Shown here: piece after piece, positions 8,401 through 17,136 of the stretch
How the letters are laid out: every line of letters starts with the position of its first letter
How positions within the stretch are numbered: position 1 is the stretch's first letter
Position numbers and translations under genes: made by a program
NCBI GenBank assembly: GCA_005881695.1
Contig: VBBT01000116.1
Coordinates: 1-45,026 of the forward strand
Reading direction: 5' to 3'
Length of the DNA stretch: 45,026 bases
Source: Candidatus Bathyarchaeota archaeon
Lineage (GTDB): Archaea; Thermoproteota; Bathyarchaeia; 40CM-2-53-6
The notes under the pieces: generated by a model
What the model was told of the DNA's origin: nothing
What the model saw: only the letters and a program-made list of their open reading frames with translations
Databases searched by the model: none

Positions 8401-9507
8401 ATGACCACAGATCCAAGAACAGAGTCAGGCAACTTCGTAGTCGACATGGTCTGTGATGTCTGCCGGGTTGAAGGTTTTGAAGTCGAGAAGAACGCACAGA
8501 CAGGAGATTCGCCCAGCTATTTTGTAGACATTCTCGCGTCCAGAAAAAAAGGCAAGAAAGTCCAGAAAGTCGCGTTCGAGTGCTGGGAGGGAACGAGCCA
8601 AGTCGAAGGTCGAGAAGTCGAGAAATTCGCCGCCCGTTTGAAGAGTCTAGGTATTCAAAATGGGATCTACGTCTCTCCCAGGGGGTTTGGGGGCAACGCC
8701 GAATTCATGGCTCGCAAACTCGGTGTCGAGCTTTGGGACCTAGCCAAGCTGAAGGAGAGAGTTGAAAATATCAAGGCACCAGAGAGGCACAGGGTTCCTG
8801 GGACACTGCCAGTCGCCAGAGCTGCTGCATCTCGTATCTTGGCTCATGGCTTAGTCAATGGCACTTTCCTCAAGTTGTCCTCTATGCCCAAGCTTGAGTT
8901 TCGACCCTATTTCTTTGCCAACTTCCAGATTGGCGATGGCCAGAGAAAACTGGCTCAGGGAGTTCTCGTGTTTGACGGAGTGGATGGACGCGTATGCGAT
9001 GCTACTCTCTTCGAAGGTCACTTGGAAGAGCTTCCGTCGACAGGCTTCTTTGTCGACTGCCTTGAGATCGAACCATCAACGGGGTCCATGCCGAAGTTGC
9101 CTCCAGAACTCGAGATGAAGAACACAGTCACCGTTGCGCCGGCAGGAGTTACTGAGGATATGATCCGAGCCAAAGCCAAAGAGGTCGTCAACGGTAGAAA
9201 CGAGTCAACCGTGACGGGAGTTCAACTGCTGCACGTTCCCATAGTGACGGTGGAGATGCTTGCCGCGGGCAAGTCCTATCGGAAGATTCTCCAAGCGGCA
9301 ACTGGGAAAATGATCTGGGACGACACTCAGAAGTGCTCGCTTTGCGAACACAAGTCCAGAGCGATCTGTGAGGTCTGTGGTGGGACCGTTTGTACTGAAC
9401 ACGATAGAACATGCAGCTCCTGCCGCAAGCACCTTTGCACTGACTGCGTTGTGACCAAAGGGATCGTAAACAAGATTCCGCTCTGCCCTACGTGCAAGAA
9501 TGCATAG
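8401..9507 (+). CDS. restriction-endonuclease-fold (Mrr-like) domain protein with C-terminal zinc-finger cluster
   Basis: N-terminal YFVDIL...KVAFECWEG...GIYVSPRGFGGNAEFMARKLGVELWDL; C-terminal CSLCEHKSRAICEVCGGTVCTEHDRTCSSCRKHLCTDCVV...CPTC. A further in-frame ATG lies at 8380. Confidence 0.65.
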   Translation: MTTDPRTESGNFVVDMVCDVCRVEGFEVEKNAQTGDSPSYFVDILASRKKGKKVQKVAFECWEGTSQVEGREVEKFAARLKSLGIQNGIYVSPRGFGGNAEFMARKLGVELWDLAKLKERVENIKAPERHRVPGTLPVARAAASRILAHGLVNGTFLKLSSMPKLEFRPYFFANFQIGDGQRKLAQGVLVFDGVDGRVCDATLFEGHLEELPSTGFFVDCLEIEPSTGSMPKLPPELEMKNTVTVAPAGVTEDMIRAKAKEVVNGRNESTVTGVQLLHVPIVTVEMLAAGKSYRKILQAATGKMIWDDTQKCSLCEHKSRAICEVCGGTVCTEHDRTCSSCRKHLCTDCVVTKGIVNKIPLCPTCKNA

Positions 9508-9612
9508 ACGCGGCTGAACTTCTCTTACTCCTTCCCAGGATCGCCCAAGCTTGAATCACAGCGACTGGACAGGCAATGCCTCCATCGTCCATGAGGGACT
9601 GGAAACATACAA

Positions 9613-9834
9613 CTATCTTGGAATATGGTTAGCAGCCAATGCCGCTTTGGCGAGCCGCTGGATCGTCTCCTCATGCCTACTGATATGAGCCATCATATCC
9701 AACCGCAGTCTTTGCATAGCCATTCGCGCGGCGTCCCGTGCGGCCTGCTCCATCAGAGGGGTAAGCCTCTCTTCCATCTTCTTCAGAAGCGCTTCTTCAA
9801 GGCGTAAAACCTCTTCCTCTCTCAAAGTCTCCAT
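9613..9834 (-). CDS. small coiled-coil protein
   Basis: METLREEEVLRLEEALLKKMEERLTPLMEQAARDAARMAMQRLRLD; convincing helical composition. Confidence 0.5.
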   Translation of the reverse strand: METLREEEVLRLEEALLKKMEERLTPLMEQAARDAARMAMQRLRLDMMAHISRHEETIQRLAKAALAANHIPR

Positions 9835-9839
9835 TCAAC

Positions 9840-10025
9840 TCACCTCCTCCGAGAAGTCACAGTAGCCGATTCAACCTCATCCATTATCGGCTCAACCTTC
9901 ACCGATTGGCGTGCGCACAACGCGCACTCCCAGACTCGGTCACAGGTGAAGTTCTCGTAGTTGCAACACCGTCGGCGGAAATAATCGTTCAGCTGGTTTT
10001 CTCTGTTGGCCTTTTTTCCAGTCAT
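9840..10025 (-). CDS. small Cys-rich protein
   Basis: 61 aa with CCNYENFTCDRVWECALC; 5 nt upstream of 9834 on the same strand. Confidence 0.5.
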   Translation of the reverse strand: MTGKKANRENQLNDYFRRRCCNYENFTCDRVWECALCARQSVKVEPIMDEVESATVTSRRR

Positions 10026-10119
10026 GCTCCAAACTCACCAATACAAAATCCATGAACTCTTCAGTTGACTGTCCACAGCAACCTCAACGGGACGACTAAA
10101 GCCTCCTGTAACTAGAATC

Positions 10120-10716
10120 CTAGATAGGAGGTTCAGAAGAGAACAGGCCTCTAGCGAGGATTCCCGCAACGCGCAATGGTTCAGGCATCCGCGAGACGAA
10201 CGCGGAAGTCTTCAGGATCAACCCAGCCTCACGAGTTGAACAGCCGAACCGTTCAAAGAACACTGGACCCTCACCAGCCATCGTCCGGACTTTGTGTAAC
10301 GGGCCGAGTGACTTGATCAGACCCCATCTCTTCTTCCAATCAGGAAAGTGTCTGGACAGGGCGCGCTTCACAGCCCTGTTATCCGGTCGGGAACCAACAA
10401 CCACGATTACCGGTGCTTTGCACAATTTCTGGATCTTCCAAGGATCGATGAGGTTGAACCCTCCGAAGGTCACGCCCGACAGCAAGACCGGGTTATGCAG
10501 GGAACCTTTGAGAAGAAGCTCGGCCTCTCGGGTTGCGTCGAGTCCATCAACGGTAATCCATTCAGTTCTGAGTTGATGTAGATGGGATCCTTTCAGCCAG
10601 ACGGCCACGAGAGGAGCGTGCCTGACCTTATCATCCGTTTTCGGCGGAAACGGGCCATCATCTATGCCGATACATCTAGAGACTGGTTTGATGTCTAGGG
10701 ACGCTCCGTGGAGCAT
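10120..10716 (-). CDS. DUF99 (UPF0215) family protein
   Basis: CIGIDDGPFP, VLLSGVTFGGFNLID, PVIVVVGSRPDN; typical of the archaeal DUF99/endonuclease V-like family. Confidence 0.85.
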   Translation of the reverse strand: MLHGASLDIKPVSRCIGIDDGPFPPKTDDKVRHAPLVAVWLKGSHLHQLRTEWITVDGLDATREAELLLKGSLHNPVLLSGVTFGGFNLIDPWKIQKLCKAPVIVVVGSRPDNRAVKRALSRHFPDWKKRWGLIKSLGPLHKVRTMAGEGPVFFERFGCSTREAGLILKTSAFVSRMPEPLRVAGILARGLFSSEPPI

Positions 10717-11923
10717 AGTTGAGGAGTCCCCGAACCATCTCGTCCCCGCTGAAGGAAGCGGTTACTGATCGGGCTTCTACGCCGAGCCGGATCTTCTTTG
10801 TACGACCGTATCTGCCGAAGCTTACTACGCGCGCGTTTAGGACGCCCATGATGTCCAGCTCGTTGAGTAATCCGCTGACTCTCCTCTGGGTGAGAGGTTC
10901 GACGGAGCCGGCGCCGCATAGTTCTCGATATACCTCGTACACGTCGCCTGTGACAGAGCTCTCTTTTCTGGTATTCTCGAGCTGCATGACGGAGATTAGG
11001 AGGATCCGGGAGTGGAGGGGGAGCGATGACAGGGCCTCCGTGACGCGGTCATGTTCGACCTTCTGTTGTGCCTCTCGGACGTGATTCTCCACAACATGTA
11101 ACTCGCGTGATCTTTCCGCAATCTCGGCGGCTACTCTGAGGAGGTCAAGGGCGCGTCGCGCATCTCCGTGTTCTCCCGCGGCTAGGGCTGCACACAGGTG
11201 GAGAGCTCCTTCATCTAGAACTCCGGAACGGAAGGCGAGCTCTGCGCGTTCCTTCAGAATGTCATGCAGTTCGTTTGAGGTGTAGGGTTTGAACACGATC
11301 TCTTCCTCTCCGAGCGAGCTTAGGACTCTCGGGTCCAGGAAGTCTTTGAAGTGAAGGTCGTTGGATATTCCTATGAGCCCGATCCAGCCGTCGGTTAGTT
11401 TCTCGTTTATCCTGGTTAGCTCGTAGAGCAGGCTGTCGTCTTCGCTTCTCTTCACCAGCGCGTCTATCTCGTCCAGGACGACGAGAAATGCTGAGCCTCG
11501 TGATTGGAGGGCGCTTCGGAACCGGTCAAGGAGCTCGCCTACCGCGAGTCCTGTGAATGGGACTTCTCGACCGAGAGACCTGCAGAGGTCGGCAATGACT
11601 CTGTAGTTTGTTCCTGCGAGGCGGCAGTTGACGTAGCTCGTGTCGAGAGCTCGTCCGTGTTCGCGAGCCTTCCTCTGCAGACGGTCTAGGACAAACTTGG
11701 TCACTATTGTCTTGCCTGTTCCAGTCTTGCCGTAAGCGAACAGGTTTGATACTCGATCTTTTGTTAGAGCTGGAGCGAGCACTGATCCAAGCCGGCGGAT
11801 CTGATCTTCCCGGTGCGGAAGGGTCGCGGGCATATAGTCGTGCCTGAGAAGGTTTCTGTCGCGAAAGATTTCTCCTCCTGACAGGACTCTTTCAAAGATT
11901 AGATCCAATCCCTGTTGCGACAA
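10676..11923 (-). CDS. cdc6: Orc1/Cdc6 replication initiator
   Basis: Walker A FAYGKTGTGKT, Walker B FLVVLDEIDAL, Sensor GISNDLHFKDFLDPRVLSSLGEEEIVFKPY, C-terminal winged helix. Confidence 0.95.
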   Translation of the reverse strand: MSQQGLDLIFERVLSGGEIFRDRNLLRHDYMPATLPHREDQIRRLGSVLAPALTKDRVSNLFAYGKTGTGKTIVTKFVLDRLQRKAREHGRALDTSYVNCRLAGTNYRVIADLCRSLGREVPFTGLAVGELLDRFRSALQSRGSAFLVVLDEIDALVKRSEDDSLLYELTRINEKLTDGWIGLIGISNDLHFKDFLDPRVLSSLGEEEIVFKPYTSNELHDILKERAELAFRSGVLDEGALHLCAALAAGEHGDARRALDLLRVAAEIAERSRELHVVENHVREAQQKVEHDRVTEALSSLPLHSRILLISVMQLENTRKESSVTGDVYEVYRELCGAGSVEPLTQRRVSGLLNELDIMGVLNARVVSFGRYGRTKKIRLGVEARSVTASFSGDEMVRGLLNYAPRSVPRHQTSL

Positions 11924-11955
11924 GTCTGAAACGGTCCGGTTTTCTGCGAGCCGGC

Positions 11956-11973
11956 TTCCAGTGGAATTAAGGG
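11956..11973 (+). promoter_or_regulatory. candidate ORB next to cdc6
   Basis: TTCCAGTGGAATTAAGGG; perfect dyad TTCCA-G-TGGAA 33 nt upstream of the cdc6 start; weaker TTCAACTGGACAAACC at 11989. Confidence 0.5.
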
Positions 11974-12123
11974 TTCTCGTACAAGGATTTCAACTGGACA
12001 AACCAAAAACTCGATCATTGTGCTAGGATTTACTTTTACAGAGGTCCGCGAAGACTATTCATGCGACGTGAGGGTCGGTCGCTAAGACCCCTTATTTTCT
12101 AGAAACCATTTCCTGTCTGGCGG

Positions 12124-12261
12124 TGATAATGGGCGAGTCTGGTGATTCAGGGCGCAATTCTGGGTTCGGATGGACTTGGAAAGAAGCGGACAATTCCGAA
12201 CGAATTTCGGGAGAGTCTAGGGAATTGTCCCAGATTCGGGATCAGGGCTGATAATGGGCGA
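12124..12261. repeat. 13-bp direct repeats TGATAATGGGCGA flanking an inverted repeat
   Basis: Copies at 12124-12136 and 12249-12261; GGACAATTCC (12188-12197) and GGAATTGTCC (12221-12230) are a perfect 10-bp inverted repeat. Confidence 0.7.
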
Positions 12262-12277
12262 TCTTGCCGATGCTTTA

Positions 12278-12598
12278 CTATTGGACCCTGATTTCTACGC
12301 CCACAGTTCTCTTGATCAGATCAGCTAAGAGGTCAACTTGGGACTTGCCGCCACGTCTTGTTGGAATCGACACGACCAGTGGGAGTTCGATCTCCTTCTT
12401 GCCCTGTCCAACCTTGTCCTTGATCCAATCGAACACGGTGTCGGTAACGATGACGAGGGAGACGGTCTGTTTGCTCTTGATGTCCTCAAAGGTCTTGACA
12501 GCTTCGTCCTCCGACCTTACGACCCAGCTGTTCTTGACCCCGCCGAGCTTGAAGTAGATAGCTGTCTCCTTATCCGCCATAACACCAATTTTCCCCAT
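12278..12598 (-). CDS. atpF: A/V-type ATP synthase subunit F
   Basis: KIGVMADKETAIYFKLGGVKNSWVVRSEDEAVKTFEDI...VIVTDTVFDWI...LPLVVSIPTRRGG...LADLIKRTVGVEI fits the NtpF/AtpF pattern. Confidence 0.75.
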   Translation of the reverse strand: MGKIGVMADKETAIYFKLGGVKNSWVVRSEDEAVKTFEDIKSKQTVSLVIVTDTVFDWIKDKVGQGKKEIELPLVVSIPTRRGGKSQVDLLADLIKRTVGVEIRVQ

Positions 12599-12609
12599 AG
12601 CTCATCTGC

Positions 12610-13296
12610 CTACTTGAATATCCAGCCTGTTTCGCGCGACCAGAACAAGAGATCAATATCCGCCAACGGTATTCCTATCTCTCGCGCGAAACGTCGAAGC
12701 TTCTCCTCGATCTCCAAATAACGCTTCTTCGTGATCGAAACCGGCACCTCAGAGATAACCTCCAGCCTCTTGAGGTTTCGCAGAATGTGCCTATCGAGGA
12801 TAGCAAATTCCTCTCCGAGCCCGACATTCCTGAGGAAATGACTGGCCTCCTTGTACCCTAATCCCTTCACATTCTCGACCATCCACTCGCGAAGCTCGAA
12901 CAAGTTTGCGAAACTAGAAAGATGGGACTTCAGGTAGAGCTTGCCATCTTTGGTGAACGTTGCTCTGGCCTCGACAATGTACTTCGCCTTACTGTCGCCG
13001 AACCGGACGTCATTTAGTTGCGGTTGAATCTCGTTGGCCTCTCCTTTCATGAGAAGGCTTCGCTCTTTTAGTCGGGAAACTGCGGCCCAGCAGGTTTTCG
13101 CGGACGACTGCGGCGTCAGCAGGCAGAAGCAGAGTTCAGCAAAGATATCGTCATCATTGCGATCTAGAATCTCTTTGAATTCTTGCAGACGCTTCTGGAT
13201 AGCATCGCGTCTTCCGTTATAGAGCGTTTGTAGCTCTTGAATCGCCTTCTCATGCTCCATCGGGGAGAGTTCCATGCTAGAATTGTTTGAGAACAT
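12610..13296 (-). CDS. ogg: N-glycosylase/DNA lyase (archaeal Ogg2-type)
   Basis: FAELCFCLLTPQSSAKTCWAAV, VKGLGYKEASHFLRNVG HhH, AILDRHILRNL catalytic Asp region. The start is probably internal, since the ORF overlaps the end of pyrI. Confidence 0.85.
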   Translation of the reverse strand: MFSNNSSMELSPMEHEKAIQELQTLYNGRRDAIQKRLQEFKEILDRNDDDIFAELCFCLLTPQSSAKTCWAAVSRLKERSLLMKGEANEIQPQLNDVRFGDSKAKYIVEARATFTKDGKLYLKSHLSSFANLFELREWMVENVKGLGYKEASHFLRNVGLGEEFAILDRHILRNLKRLEVISEVPVSITKKRYLEIEEKLRRFAREIGIPLADIDLLFWSRETGWIFK

Positions 13297-13750
13297 CGGT
13301 CTTCTCCATTATGCGAACACAGTAGTAGCAGCGAAGCCGAAGAGGGTCCTGCCTTTCAACACCGAACTTCGGCTCAACAGGCTCGGCATTCGAAACGCAC
13401 GCAGGATTTGAACAGCGAACGATTCCCCTGATAGAATCAGGCAGCTTAACCCGCATCTTCTCAGCCACCTCATAATCTCGGATGATGCTGATCGTTGCGC
13501 TAGGCGCGATCAATGCAATCTTGTCCACTTCACCGGGCTTGAGCTCTCGATTCTCAACCTTGACAATGTCCTTCACGTTCTGCTTCTTCGAGATCACGTT
13601 CATCGCCACACTCACAATGTGTCCTTCGCCACCATGTATTCCGAGAATCTTGAGCACGTCCAAGGCATGACCGGCCAAAATATGGTCGATCACTGTTCCG
13701 TTACGGATTTTCTTTACATAGAGCTCTTTGGGGCCGGTTCCCTTGGACAA
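13277..13750 (-). CDS. pyrI: aspartate carbamoyltransferase regulatory subunit
   Basis: ELYVKKIRNGTVIDHILAG; Zn site CSNPACVSN...LRCYYC. The ORF is open to 13822, but a TTG at 13750 fits the family N-terminus better. Confidence 0.9.
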   Translation of the reverse strand: MSKGTGPKELYVKKIRNGTVIDHILAGHALDVLKILGIHGGEGHIVSVAMNVISKKQNVKDIVKVENRELKPGEVDKIALIAPSATISIIRDYEVAEKMRVKLPDSIRGIVRCSNPACVSNAEPVEPKFGVERQDPLRLRCYYCVRIMEKTDVLKQF

Positions 13751-13820
13751 GACCTTGAACCTGTCAAACGAGGGATAGGTTTCATTCTTAATTCCTTGCC
13801 TGAAATCAGACGGGGAGATC

Positions 13821-14240
13821 ATGACCGTTGAGTCTCAAGAGTTGAGGTTTCGGACCCACCGCGAAGGAGAAATTCTCGACATCACAGACCAGATCCAGAG
13901 AATGGTCGAATCTTCAAAGCTGAAAGATGGTGTTGCCACGCTATTCGTGCCCGGATCCACCGGAGCCCTAACAACAATCGAATATGAGCCCGGACTTCTA
14001 ACCGACTTTCCCCGGGCTCTTGAAAGAGTCGCACCCAAAGAGGCGTCCTACGAGCACGAGAATCGGTGGCATGATGGCAACGGACACTCGCATATCCGAG
14101 CATCCCTAATAGGGCCGGGCTTGTCTGTGCCATTCTCAGACAAGAAACTTGCCTTAGGCACATGGCAACAAATCATCTTTCTAGAATTAGACGTTAGACC
14201 GAGAGACAGAACTGTCGTCGTTCAGCTAGTCGGTGACTAG
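13821..14240 (+). CDS. YjbQ/UPF0047 family protein
   Basis: LFVPGSTGALTTIEYEPGLLTDF...HENRWHDGNGHSHIRASLIGPGLSVPF...GTWQQIIFLELDVRPR. Confidence 0.9.
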   Translation: MTVESQELRFRTHREGEILDITDQIQRMVESSKLKDGVATLFVPGSTGALTTIEYEPGLLTDFPRALERVAPKEASYEHENRWHDGNGHSHIRASLIGPGLSVPFSDKKLALGTWQQIIFLELDVRPRDRTVVVQLVGD

Positions 14241-14442
14241 CCAACCCAGACCCATACCCCTCTTCTTCCTCTGGAGACTTGTGATAGGCCTCACCGAGAA
14301 AATTCAATCCGTTACGTAGTACAGAATCGAAGACGAGTTAGTGCTGGAAAATGTACAGGTCCACATAAATCATCGGAATGCTGCGTTAACCTCGCTAGTA
14401 AGTTGTCAAAACAATACTAACACCCCCAATGTAAGTTGAGTA

Positions 14443-14470
14443 CTTGCAGTGGAAACAGTGGGGTGGGGGT
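14443..14470 (+). promoter_or_regulatory. candidate ORB next to polD small subunit
   Basis: CTTGCAGTGGAAACAGTGGGGTGGGGGT: AGTGGAAAC core followed by a long G-string. Confidence 0.5.
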
Positions 14471-14534
14471 AGATGTCTTCTCCCCAGTATGCAGGGTTAG
14501 AGTCTGTTCTCAAACGGTCGAGGGTCGGTAGGGA

Positions 14535-16043
14535 TTACTGGAAGTTGATCATCTTGACGTCAAGGGTCTTCAGGTTAACAACGGGAAGGATTCCAGGTTT
14601 AGGAACTAAACCCATCCGTTTTTGATAGTCAGTTTGCCCTTGCCACGCGCCACTGTTCACTATCGTTGTTCCCCTGTAAACACCAGCGCCCGAGACGTGA
14701 ATGTGTCCGGAGGTGAAAACGTCGGGGACCCGTTCCACTACTAGGAAATCCTCCTGCTCAGGACCAATAGGTGTCATCTTCCCGTACTCCGGAGATAGAT
14801 GGCGGGCTTTCAATTGGTACTCCATGACCTCTACCGGACGCTGGTAGTCGAGGCCCGGGACTCCGCTTAAGATATCCATCAGACTGGTTCCGTGGTAGAG
14901 AAGAAAGTTGACCCCGTGCAGGCGAACCTCCGCGGGGTCCCCTAAGGAGACAATTTTCCGAGAGTCATATACGGGTCCAGCGAAGTCTTTCGGAATGGCA
15001 GGCTGCGGCAGGGCCTGACGCACCGCATCATGGTTTCCAGGTATCAAAACCACTTCCACGTACTCCGGAATCTCGCTGACGAACTTGGCTGCCAAACGAT
15101 ACTGCTCGTATATATCCGGAACAGCCAAGTCCACCTCTTGACGAGGATAGACCCCGATGCCGTCAACTAGGTCGCCCCCGATCAGAATGTACTTCACTCT
15201 TTCAGCGATCTCACGCTGGTTCGGGGTTCCGATCTCTCCTTTCAACCAGCTTAGAACCCTGCGGAACTCGTCCTCGAGAAACACCTTGCTCCCAACATGA
15301 ACATCGGATATTAGGGCGGCGTAGATCTCCTCGCTGGCGTGGCCTGGTTTTCTATCCGGAATCTCAGGGAGAACGATACTCTCAGCAATCAGCAGGGGAC
15401 CTGCACTCTTCCGGGCCTGGATGAAGATAACCTGGTCCCTGACTATCTTCCTCGCCATTTCGTATACTGTAGGGTTCTGCCGTCCAACGAGGACAGTGGC
15501 TTCATCCTCGTAGTCGTCAACGGTGAGAAAGATCCGATCGCCCTTCTCTCTCTTGTCGAGAACCATGCAGATGAAACGACCTCGCCCATTTGATCCCCCT
15601 GACAACGCATCAGAAATGGTCCCGGCGTTTCGCGTGTCCATTCTCTGCCTGAAGATCAGGCTCATCTTATCGAAACGGTTTCTGAAGTAGTGGAGAAAAT
15701 CATCGAACGCACCAGCCGTTCCGAGCTTGCCTGTGGGGTCCGCGAGAACTTCTAGTTCAGATTCGAGATCCTCCGCAAAACGGCGCCTATGCCCTAATCC
15801 AGCATGTTCTGTCTCCACGTTCCTGCCGGAAATGTCTAGGTGTTCGGCGGCCCTGAGAACAAGGTCTCTGCTAATTGACGCGGGGCGCGGTTCTACGGAT
15901 CCGGCGACCCGAAGAACCTCCTTTACGAGTGGGTCGAGCTGAGTTGCGGCGCTGATCTCCATTAGGGCCTTGAAGGCTTCGCTTTCCATCTGGAAACCTG
16001 CTTCCAGTATGGTGCCGATTGCCCTCTTCCTCTCCTCAGACAC
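14535..16043 (-). CDS. polB: DNA polymerase D (Pol II) small subunit DP1, exonuclease/phosphoesterase
   Basis: AALISDVHVGSKVF, ILIGGDLVDGIGVYP, VLIPGNHDAVRQALPQPAI, TSGHIHVSGAGVYRGTTIVNSGAWQGQT. Confidence 0.95.
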   Translation of the reverse strand: MSEERKRAIGTILEAGFQMESEAFKALMEISAATQLDPLVKEVLRVAGSVEPRPASISRDLVLRAAEHLDISGRNVETEHAGLGHRRRFAEDLESELEVLADPTGKLGTAGAFDDFLHYFRNRFDKMSLIFRQRMDTRNAGTISDALSGGSNGRGRFICMVLDKREKGDRIFLTVDDYEDEATVLVGRQNPTVYEMARKIVRDQVIFIQARKSAGPLLIAESIVLPEIPDRKPGHASEEIYAALISDVHVGSKVFLEDEFRRVLSWLKGEIGTPNQREIAERVKYILIGGDLVDGIGVYPRQEVDLAVPDIYEQYRLAAKFVSEIPEYVEVVLIPGNHDAVRQALPQPAIPKDFAGPVYDSRKIVSLGDPAEVRLHGVNFLLYHGTSLMDILSGVPGLDYQRPVEVMEYQLKARHLSPEYGKMTPIGPEQEDFLVVERVPDVFTSGHIHVSGAGVYRGTTIVNSGAWQGQTDYQKRMGLVPKPGILPVVNLKTLDVKMINFQ

Positions 16044-16108
16044 CTAGCGACCCTTCTAGACCGTCTAACGGGTGATGGCAGCTTATCCAGTTATCGCGAG
16101 CTCGAGGC

Positions 16109-17077
16109 CTACCGTGTAATGGTGAGGTCTGAGATGTCAACGGAGACCTCGCACATTCTATTCAGGGCTATGAGCGCGGCGACGAGGTGATTAACCATGG
16201 GACGAGGCGCCTTGGCAATGCTTGTCTCAGCCTCGGCAAGTATCTTCTTGGTCTCTTTGAATCTCGGACTTACGGACGAGGCCAGCTTGAGATCTCGTGA
16301 GAGGACGGACCCGACAGCATCTTTGTACATAGTATTCACCGAGGCTCCGATCTTCTGGAACAGGACCTGTTGCTCCTTCGGAACGGGAACCTTGTCTTGA
16401 GTGTTCTCTGCAACGGTTACTGAGTAGTCGGCGAACGTTTCGATATAGCTTGCTAAGAGGCGAAAGTCTAGGCAGTCGACTGAGGAGACTTTAATCTTCT
16501 CAAGGAGATACGTATCGGCGATCGCGGCTCTGACAAGTCGGACCAAGAGGAAGTACCATCTGTCCACTTCCTCATCTCTCTCAACCACTCCGTTGGCAAG
16601 TTCGGTGTTTGATTCGACGAAGGCTTGGACCGCGTCTATCTGCATGGGCATGGACAGCATTTCGAGCCGTCGGAGGATGCGTTCAGGGTTGAGAAGCGAA
16701 GGTTCCATCAGGCATTGCAGGACGATCTTCTTTGCGTCCTCTTCCAAGACCTCCAGGCCGACGAGTCGTTTTGTGGTTTTGCGGACTTCGTCTCTTGTCT
16801 CGGGGGATAAGCTGTCTTTGGATTGGATCCGGATAATATCGTATCCGAGAAGATAGCGCTCGATAATCTCCCGTCTGACAAATGGAGATGCTTCCAGTAT
16901 GACTTCGAGAGGCGGCCTCTCTTCATCGATCCTAGGGGAAAGGAGGAGCCTCCCGTCCTGTCGTTCCTCATAGGAAACGACGGACCCCTGGTCAAGTCCG
17001 ACGCGTTTGGCCCATGCCTTGGGTATGGTAACGAGGAAGGTTCCATCCGGTGTTCGTTGAAGTTTCCTTAACTCCAC
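16109..17077 (-). CDS. AbrB-PhoU domain phosphate-uptake regulator
   Basis: RKLQRTPDGTFLVTIPKAWAKRVGLDQGSVV SpoVT/AbrB N-terminus; PhoU-like helical C-terminus. Confidence 0.85.
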   Translation of the reverse strand: MELRKLQRTPDGTFLVTIPKAWAKRVGLDQGSVVSYEERQDGRLLLSPRIDEERPPLEVILEASPFVRREIIERYLLGYDIIRIQSKDSLSPETRDEVRKTTKRLVGLEVLEEDAKKIVLQCLMEPSLLNPERILRRLEMLSMPMQIDAVQAFVESNTELANGVVERDEEVDRWYFLLVRLVRAAIADTYLLEKIKVSSVDCLDFRLLASYIETFADYSVTVAENTQDKVPVPKEQQVLFQKIGASVNTMYKDAVGSVLSRDLKLASSVSPRFKETKKILAEAETSIAKAPRPMVNHLVAALIALNRMCEVSVDISDLTITR

Positions 17078-17136
17078 TTAGAACATCACATCTCCAACTA
17101 ATGGCATTGAAGAATTTTAGGATTTCTCAGGATCTA

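Noticed and set aside
13751-13822. Extended pyrI start sharing CATG with the divergent YjbQ start
   Set aside because: The extra 24 residues do not look like PyrI; TTG at 13750 fits the family N-terminus
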